Below, piece after piece: positions 56,497 through 64,000 of a DNA stretch of 64,000 nt. A program made the position numbers and the translations under genes. Under the pieces are notes generated by a model, which had not been told where the DNA came from, made no database searches, and saw nothing but the letters and a program-made list of their open reading frames with translations. Source of the stretch: Taenia hydatigena (lineage: Eukaryota; Platyhelminthes; Cestoda; Cyclophyllidea; Taeniidae); assembly GCA_036345935.2 (NCBI GenBank), contig JADWOT020000003.1:9226134-9290133 (forward strand). The letters are read 5' to 3'. Position 1 is the stretch's first letter. Each line of letters opens with the position of its first letter.

Positions 56497-58172
56497 GTCC
56501 CATCCTGTCGTGCCGACTCGCTCTCCTTTGCTGGTTTCCCTTAGAGCATGTATCTTTGCTCGGGTACCCTCTAGCAGACGGGTGTTGTTATCTCTCCTAT
56601 GACGAGTCCAAGATCTGCATAGAGCTCAGGTTTAACGCCCTTTTCCTCACGTGCAATCCAATACCATCATTGCCATGTAAAATTAGGCCTTAGCAATTTC
56701 GGACTGTGCTGGCATCAGCACAACCAGGCTTCTAACGAGGATTCCTGCACTTCTTCACGCGTTTAACCTTATGTCAGGTCCAGCCCAAATCTTCCACTCT
56801 TGTGCTGAAAGATGAATTGATGCTATGGACTCCTGTTATCTGATACCAATCACGCATAGGATAAAGAATTGGGCGTCACATACATGTAACACCGATAGTT
56901 AATGTGTCAATGTGGAGTGGACGCGTTAACTACGCATGCGTATCCCTCCCCCCACGCTTTCGGCCGATTTGAGCATGTCTCGCCATTTCTTGTCATGCAG
57001 ATCTGTCAAATTCTGAGCAGGAGAAGTCATGACTGCTCGATTATTAGACCTTTTTGCTGTTTTCACTTTGTTGATCTGTAGGTGTAATACAACCGTCAGG
57101 TTTTCGATAGCGCCTAATTTCATATTTAAATTGCTCACAATTCCTATGTTTTTAAAGTTATGTTACTAGAATCATATCAGTAGAGCAGTTGATTTTCAAA
57201 CACTTTAGCGACATCAGATCACCATCAGTTCATGGTCGCTGGTTCCAGCCAATCTTGATGCAAGTGTTGCTAACAAACTGGCCTCTATAATAAATTGCAA
57301 AGTGTGAATGATTTGCAGAGCTTGGGTGATGCTTGATGAGGATGGTGAGTAAATGTCACAATGACTTCTACATGTCATTTTTCTATTTGACTTCTAGAAG
57401 GTAGGAGAGGATCACAAACGAAGTCCAACAAACCATGCAGTTTTTTGGCAATTGGGTTTCAAATGAAAAAGCAAATTGAGGACAGCGTCATCGTTTGCTT
57501 AAACAAAGCCTTCATCATGTTTGTAAGCAGATGAATCGACGATGATGAGGCAGATTTTACCATTAGGGCTTTTTGAATTCCAAGTCTCCAGGTGACCTCT
57601 CCCACCGTGCTCGATGGTATCAGAAATGTGGTGATCAATGAAAAGCCTCCATAAAAGCTGCACTCACAGAAAATCTCGGTACAACTGATTGAGTGCATAA
57701 TTCATTTGAAATGCTAAGGGTTCTTACTGTCAACGAGTTCCCATTTGTGCGATTTGTTACAATTCCAGTGGTTGAGAGGCAATTATCGGATCCTAACATG
57801 CGCTGAGTTGCCTGTAGTCGGTGACACGGTGCGGCGTTGGAGAATCCGCCACAGACCCTACGCATTTACACTTGCGTGGTAGTCCAGACGCGGTCTAAGT
57901 AAATCCGAAAATGTAGCTCTCTAGGCTTGTGGCTGCTGAGTGTCTGAGTGGTGGCCAAGCGTATCGCTTTTGCCTGTGACGCCTAACACGAGTTCCTACT
58001 AATCTAGGTGGTCATTAATCATAAGGTCATTTTACTGGTGAATTAAAGGGCGATTTGATTAAAATAACGTTGTTACTCGTTGGAGGTGCCACACCACCTA
58101 GATGACTGTTTTCCGAGGAGTAAGTGATGAGCATATGACAGGTCGTTTTAAACTCGTTCTCAAAAACACAAA

Positions 58173-58216
58173 ACTAGATGCTCTCCTGCTTCTTCACACC
58201 CCCGGGAGCATCTAGT
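58173..58216. repeat. Strong hairpin (13-bp stem)
   Basis: ACTAGATGCTCTC (58173-58185) pairs with GGGAGCATCTAGT (58204-58216): 11 perfect pairs, one U-G and one more pair, with an 18-base loop rich in pyrimidines. No U run follows closely enough to suggest a Pol III terminator. Confidence 0.8.
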
Positions 58217-59995
58217 TTCTTCATGGACAGCGTGGTCAAGTCATCTCGCTACCGTCCGGAAAATTTTCCACGCATGTTCTTACCTTCCACTGATGGAAAT
58301 CATGAAATCGTTGGGTCAGTGGACATAAAGTCACCAGAAAATAAGTAGAAGAGAAAGTTGGTGCAGTTATTTGTAGCCTGTGACATGGTATTAAGAGCAG
58401 TAGACTGAAAATACCTGTAGCCTTCGATCCGAAAATGCCTTTATCCCAACCGCCTCAACTCACGACTCGAATACTCGCTGGTGGATAGGGTGAACAGCAA
58501 AGAGAGGAAATATTCTTATCATTTACAGTCGACTTCGTGCATAGGCTGCTAAACCATCAAATATGATTCGCCGTCTAATCGGGAATCCACGACAGATGCT
58601 CAATGCAATGGGGACTAGTGCAGTGTGGACCACCCCAAGACAACGCTACAAGGCTCTCGGAAATGGTTGCTTTGCTGCTAAGAACATCGAAGGAGACTAC
58701 AGAAGCCGATGAACCTGTACGCATAAATCTGAGGCTTGCTTGATGACAATGATGCGTTAACTAGAGTCCTTTTCACTTCGAATCAGGCGTTGACAAGTTG
58801 TGCTCGGTTAGATTTAAGTGTGGTGAAATGCCAGTTATCTAAATTATGTGTTTACACAAGTACACTCTTCTATCTAGACAGTTTTTGTCCGTCAACTTGG
58901 AGTCGTGAAGTTACAATGTGCTAGGCGTGATCGGCGGACCAGAGTCCAGACAAATACGTTGCCCTCATCTACCGCTTGTTGAGAGTGTTGACGATAGAGA
59001 AGGAGTAGAGAACTGTGCAATTAATTTGTTTAGCCACCCTCCTAATCAATTAGCATCATGATTTTGAAATATTCATTTCATTTGCCATTGCACTTTGCTG
59101 CGATGGCACGACGTAATTTGTGAGGACTCGTCAAATGCACACGTGGAAGTTCACAATCACGTATTATGAATCAGTGACTTGTGCTAGTCAGTTCAAACGT
59201 TTGCTTTTGACTTCGTCCTCCAGTTGAATTCCCAGATCAAACGACAAGGACGGGGAGTATCCCATGCAAATGCGGGAGACACCTTATTTCTGATACTATC
59301 GAGCCTGGTGGAGAGATTACTTGGAGGCTTTGAATTCAAAGAGCTCTTCTGATAAAATCAGCCTAATTTCCGTCTATGTATCTGTTTGCAAACATGTTAG
59401 TGGCTTTGTTCAAGCAGATGATGGCGCTATTCTTGCGTTGTTTTACCACTAAATGTGAGATATTTTTCGTGATTTTCTCTTCCCTTCTAAAATTCAAATA
59501 AAGAAATGACATGCAGAAGTCGTTGTAACATCTACTTACCACCTTCCGCAGGCGACACCCAAAATTTGCAAATCGGTGGCATTTTGCATTTGGAACAACA
59601 TGTGTTCTCTGGTGTTTAAACGACAGGTTCCCTTCTGACGGTCGATTCCAACCTAATGCGTGGGGACCACAAATCGAACCCCAGCGAATGCGGTGGTAGG
59701 CAATGTGGACTCGACAACAGCAAGGGATCTGCAGGCACATCGTCAAGTCGTAGGATCAACGTTAGCAATATCGGACAACCCGAAACAGATTAGTGGATAG
59801 CTTTTAAGTTATTTGGTGAATTAGGCGGGATGGCCGTAAGTGGGATTGCCTCCGAAGGCAATCAGATCAACCAACTTCTACAACCTCTTGCCACAATGTT
59901 GCCTTTTTCGTGTACATCTGCTTGAATGCATCTCGACAACTAAAAATGCTGTTTTAAGAGCGTCCTGACTGTGACACAGAATCAGGTCCTTAAGG

Positions 59996-60031
59996 CGACA
60001 AGGACGACGATGACGACGACGAGGACGACAA
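59996..60031 (+). repeat. GAC/GAT triplet repeat
   Basis: About 36 bp of GAC, GAT and GAG units (GACGACGATGACGACGACGA). No surrounding open frame supports coding of an acidic run. Confidence 0.85.
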
Positions 60032-63000
60032 CTGGAAAATAAATTCTCAAAATTAATAGAGTTAGCTATTTTTACATTAGAGCTATGAAAGAATTCTACC
60101 AGTTTCGCCTATAACAATCATCCCTGCTTTATTAGAATTGGAGGAATCTTTAGGCAGATCACAATTCATCCAAGGAAAAATTAAACAAGAATTTATGAAG
60201 GGGCCGATCACTTGTCTTGATTAAATTTCAGTGCCTCTCTTAGAAACGAAAGACACCAAGCAGACTGTCTGTGTTTTAAACAGTGGTGGATTAACAGACC
60301 GTCTTCCTCCACTGAATTGCAGAAGGATTTCATTTAGTTCTCTGCAATCCAACTCACTTCACCATTTTTTTTCCAAATTGGCGAACTACTTTGACATGAA
60401 CTGTCAGGTGGGCAGATGGACGGGCATGGAATAGATGGATGGGGAATGAATGCATTGGATGCGATTAAGTCGACAGACTTAGCTCAGATTCGTCGCCAAC
60501 GTGGCACATGATAGGCTCATTTGTGGTACCGAGAGTTCACTGTGATCGCCCTACAAAAGGGCACTTCTCACAGTTCAAACGCTGATTCACCCACCTCGCT
60601 ATCTCTCAATTTGAGCAACCATTAGCCACTCACACTCTCTTTGCCAAGCGTCGCCCGTTTATCAGCAGATCTGCTGCATCTCATTTCGGTCCGCAACGAA
60701 ACTCGCCCTTTAGTAAAGGCGATCTACAAACGACAATAAAGGGAAGCATTTAGTCTGTTGAAGCAAACATCGCGATCAAGTTTGAATCATAGCGATGATT
60801 CCACGAATTAAGGGTTGAATAAGCCACGTCCTGAAAGTGAATGTCACTAAATGCTACGCAGCATTGCACCCACAACACACAATACTACCAGTTGAGGGCC
60901 ACCGTAAACGGCAGCCTTCTTGATCTAGTGCTAAGATGGATGCTACTTGCTAATCATCCAGCTTCTTCTACCTCAAGGCTGCAGGCACACAAAAAGTGTC
61001 GAAAAGAGAGAGTTTTGTGATGATGATGGCGATTATCATTACGGGCACGGGTATGGGTAATAAAAGCAAGGATGGATTAGAAAGAAGGCAAAGGAGGATG
61101 AGAAAGGTTGACTTACCTCGATTTCCTGACCTGGATTTGAAGTACTTTAGCATGAATCGGGAGGGTGAGATGAAATTGCGTCTGGCCATAATAGGACTGA
61201 ATTGGTAAAGAGGGGACAGGTGAAGCCGTGGTTCATGGATCAACAAGTTCACCATCAACTCATTGTGTCATGTGAAGCATGGACCTCTGTCTAAGCGACG
61301 GCAAGATAAACCAAAATTAGTCACCTCAAGCAGCCCTACAGTGTGATAGCGGAGAGGCGAAAGGGATCTAGACGAGGAAGCAGTACCAGTTGGGTGCTGT
61401 TCAAGTGTACTTACTTTTGTCCGTCACGTAACCAACCGTTGAGAGGAAGAAAAGAATTAGGGTGGAAACCAAAGGAAGAAGAGGAGAAAGTTGTGCGTGG
61501 ATGCAAGGGGTGTAAATTTGGCTCCCTCCTCGAATCCCCATCCGTTTATGGACTCCAAATTTCGAAGGCAAATAAGCTGCTGACGAGACGACTACAACTC
61601 TCCCCAGACAATAAAGTGGAGTAGACTTGAGGTCTCCTAGTTTTGTGGGCATCGTCGTCTGCAGTGAGGCGAAATTTCGTCCCTTGTCCCATAAGAGCAC
61701 CAGAAGCATTGACATCATTCTATGATGAACAGACGGTAAGCAAGTCTTATTCTTTACTTCTTTATTATCATCTACAAATAAGCCGCCTTTTTCTTCAATC
61801 TGAATATTTTTAAACATGGCGTATTCATATTAAACATGGTCAATTCGAGTGCAAGCGCTGACAGTGACAGCACTGACAATCACAAACTCCTCCCTTTCAG
61901 TGAATTTGTTTAAAATACCAAACTGTTATAGTGAATGCGGTTACCATGCGCACAAACACCGGTAGGACTGGATGGCAAGCACACAGCATGGGAAGCATTG
62001 AAGTACGATTGTAAGGCCGAGTGTGAGCACAAGCCCGTGTTCTACTCCGACTCGGTGATTTCAGTTGCGCATGATGAGCATTAACGTTTGAACGTGACTC
62101 TCGACATGCAATCATCGACAATTTATCAGTGTTTAAACCTCATCACCCATGTCATTCAGTCATTCTACGATGACGCCTTTAAAAATGTTATTTTTTTTCA
62201 GTAGTTCCTATTTACTTTGCCTTTCTCCTTAACTTATGCTATTCTTCGTTCATTGCTTTTGTCTTTTCCACTATCACGATTCCCTTATTCCGATTCCAGG
62301 TCACCAGAGATGCCTTGCTTCCAAATCACTTTGAAAAGAACACAAAATCACGGAGCTTTCAGCTGAAGTAACACTGCATGCATGTAGGTTTTTAGATGTG
62401 GAGGACTTAGTGGGTGCCTGCAACATTATTTCTTGATGGTGATGAATGTTTTGACACATCAGCAATGGGGAGTGTCTCAATTAGCACCAACTGCTTACTG
62501 AGACCCAAATGCTGCTGCTAGAATTGGCTAAAGCAAAGTGTTCTTCCAGTGGCATTTTATCTCAGTCTGCTCGGTCCTCTCTTCGGCAGATCACCAATTA
62601 CTACTTCATGTTTGATCCTCACCCACGTTATTTCGCTGCAATACAGATTTACTAAAGCGCTATCAATGTGGTAAATCGATTCAACATTATTTCTACTACT
62701 AAAGAAGGTTGGAGAATTCATTACAATGCACCTCTGATAGAGGGCGAATTATAAAAGAGCAATTGATGAGTTGGCAATGAAAGGCTTAGCAAACGGATGT
62801 AAATATCACTGGTAGAATTCCATTCTACGGTATTCAATTTCATGAGTCGGCACTCTGCGGGCCCTTGATATGGTTCGAACAAGTACCACGCAAACTGAGT
62901 GCTTATTAAGCCACAGCCATTTGCTGTGTATTGATGCACTTGTGACTAACTCCACCTCTTCATCCGCTGATTAGGTGACAGCGAAATCAAATGGAAAGCG

Positions 63001-64000
63001 CAGATCTACTGATAACGATCGAGTAGGATAAAGGTCGAGAGTTACGGTGCTCAAACATGAACCTGGGCTCAACCATCAGTGCTTCCCTGTTCTGCATGCT
63101 CATAATCCATCCTCGTCAATGTTTTGTAGCAATTATAACTATGCTCGAGCTGACAACCTGTTGGTTTGTAGGGAGATTGAGAGTGAGAAGGGATGAGTGA
63201 CAATATCCTACACTAGCAGGCTGCTTTGAAAGTAATGATGAGGTGGCAAGAAGCAAGCTTCACTCTATGTTTGAGCTTGTGCAACCCTTTCCTACTGTTT
63301 GCCTATGGTTGACGTAAAGGTGTCCACAAATGTCAGAAAATTTAAAGCCGCTCAGCTAAGACCACATTTACCCAACTGAAAAGTCTGTCTTAAGGCGATT
63401 CAGATTAACTTATTAGTGCAGATAAAGAGCATAAGTGAAAGGCAAATTGGAGACGCATATTTGTTCTACCCTTTTCACCTAAATGTAGGTTTGAGGTAGG
63501 GGTGTTTAGAAACTCGTCATTTCGTCTTTGCCATTGAAATGTATCCTTTGCCGGAAATGGCAAATCGCCGTGCGTGTAGCTGTGATGTCCTTTTCGAGGT
63601 AAGATGACACTCCAAGTGCAGTGTCTTTAAAGTTCTGCCTTTGGCTCAGTCAAGCATAATGTGAGTGTCTTTTGAGTCCTTCTTCTAGATAAACAGAACA
63701 CACAACCTTTTGATCTAGGCGATTTGATATGAGAAACGCGGCGTATTTATGCGGTAAATAAAGCTGCTGTTTATGTTACTACGATTGCTAAAGAGAAAGG
63801 AAAACAGCAAGTTAAAGAAAAGTAGTGCATTTGAGTACGCAATGGCCATAAATAGCGCATGTCAAATGTGCGATGCTTTGGTAAATTGCATTTGTCCTTG
63901 CATCTACCGCCAACAGTCTTCACCTGGAAGTCAGTCGTAATAAGTGAAATGCAGCAAGTCACCAAGTTGACGTGTCCGGCTTCACATCGCTTGACACAAT

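Larger units (their letters stand above)
56497..64000. other. Stretch with no recognisable gene
   Basis: No convincing protein gene. The longest frames (59363-59746 minus, 127 codons; 61401-61817 minus, 138 codons) lack any motif. Two notable local structures are listed separately: a 13-bp-stem hairpin at 58173-58216 and a GAC-type triplet repeat at 59996-60031. Confidence 0.45.

Noticed and set aside
57178..57255. tRNA-like segment (AGTAGAGCAGTTGATTTTCAAAC ... GGTCGCTGGTTCCAGCC)
   Set aside because: There is a weak resemblance to a D-arm and T-arm, but no acceptor stem, no proper anticodon arm and an altered B box. It is at most a very decayed tRNA-derived sequence.
57950..58010. Second tRNA-like segment (GTGGCCAAGCGTATCG ... 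GAGTTCCTACTAAT)
   Set aside because: The A-box-like string is present, but no cloverleaf can be drawn and the B box is poor.
59825..59870. A-box-like string (GGCGGGATGGCCGTAAGTGGG)
   Set aside because: It has no B box at the right distance and no acceptor pairing.

Overview
The window looks like gene-poor, repeat-rich nuclear DNA of an animal. A flatworm such as a tapeworm is my best guess, held loosely. The supports are a tRNA-Tyr gene with a short intron next to the anticodon, F-box protein copies, a large satellite array, microsatellites, and no operon-like coding density. CpG is not depleted in the satellite, which would fit an unmethylated invertebrate genome. No bacterial or phage features and no complete housekeeping protein gene were recognised.

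Layout. (1) 1-6.9 kb: no gene recognised, two small repeat pairs. (2) 6.9-24.2 kb: a mosaic of one dispersed, unclassified repeat family present as many rearranged modules. Modules are called X, Y, Z, A, W, V, U and T here only for bookkeeping. The mosaic includes a near-perfect 929-bp inverted pair (12195-13123 and 15885-16813) and a recurrent TATA-like motif. More modules lie at 32.1-33.1 kb. (3) 24.17-26.02 kb: copy A of an F-box protein gene resembling FBXO4, broken by a frameshift and an internal fold-back inversion. (4) 26.4-28.2 kb: microsatellites and low-complexity sequence. (5) 28.2-28.7 kb, minus strand: a more diverged, open exon of the same family (copy C) with a proline-rich tail. 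(6) 33.2-41.9 kb: about 82 tandem copies of a 106-bp satellite with higher-order duplications and one indel-scrambled patch. (7) 45.95-47.73 kb: copy B of the FBXO4-like unit, in direct orientation to copy A and about 21.8 kb away. (8) 47.7-56 kb: mostly unrecognised, with candidate exons near 48.8-49.0 kb (minus) and 54.0-55.3 kb (plus). (9) 56.41 kb: tRNA-Tyr(GTA). (10) 56.5-64 kb: nothing recognised beyond a strong hairpin and a triplet repeat.

How it fits together: duplication dominates. The FBXO4-like family has three members in 23 kb, two as a recent 1.8-kb segmental duplication. The mosaic shows tandem, inverted and possibly gene-converted copies, and the satellite has grown by multi-unit block copying. 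The nearest thing to a 'system' is this set of uncharacterised repeats: the 106-bp satellite with a palindromic core, and the mosaic element with its conserved TATA-like box. All homology statements come from reading by eye; no alignment or search was run.
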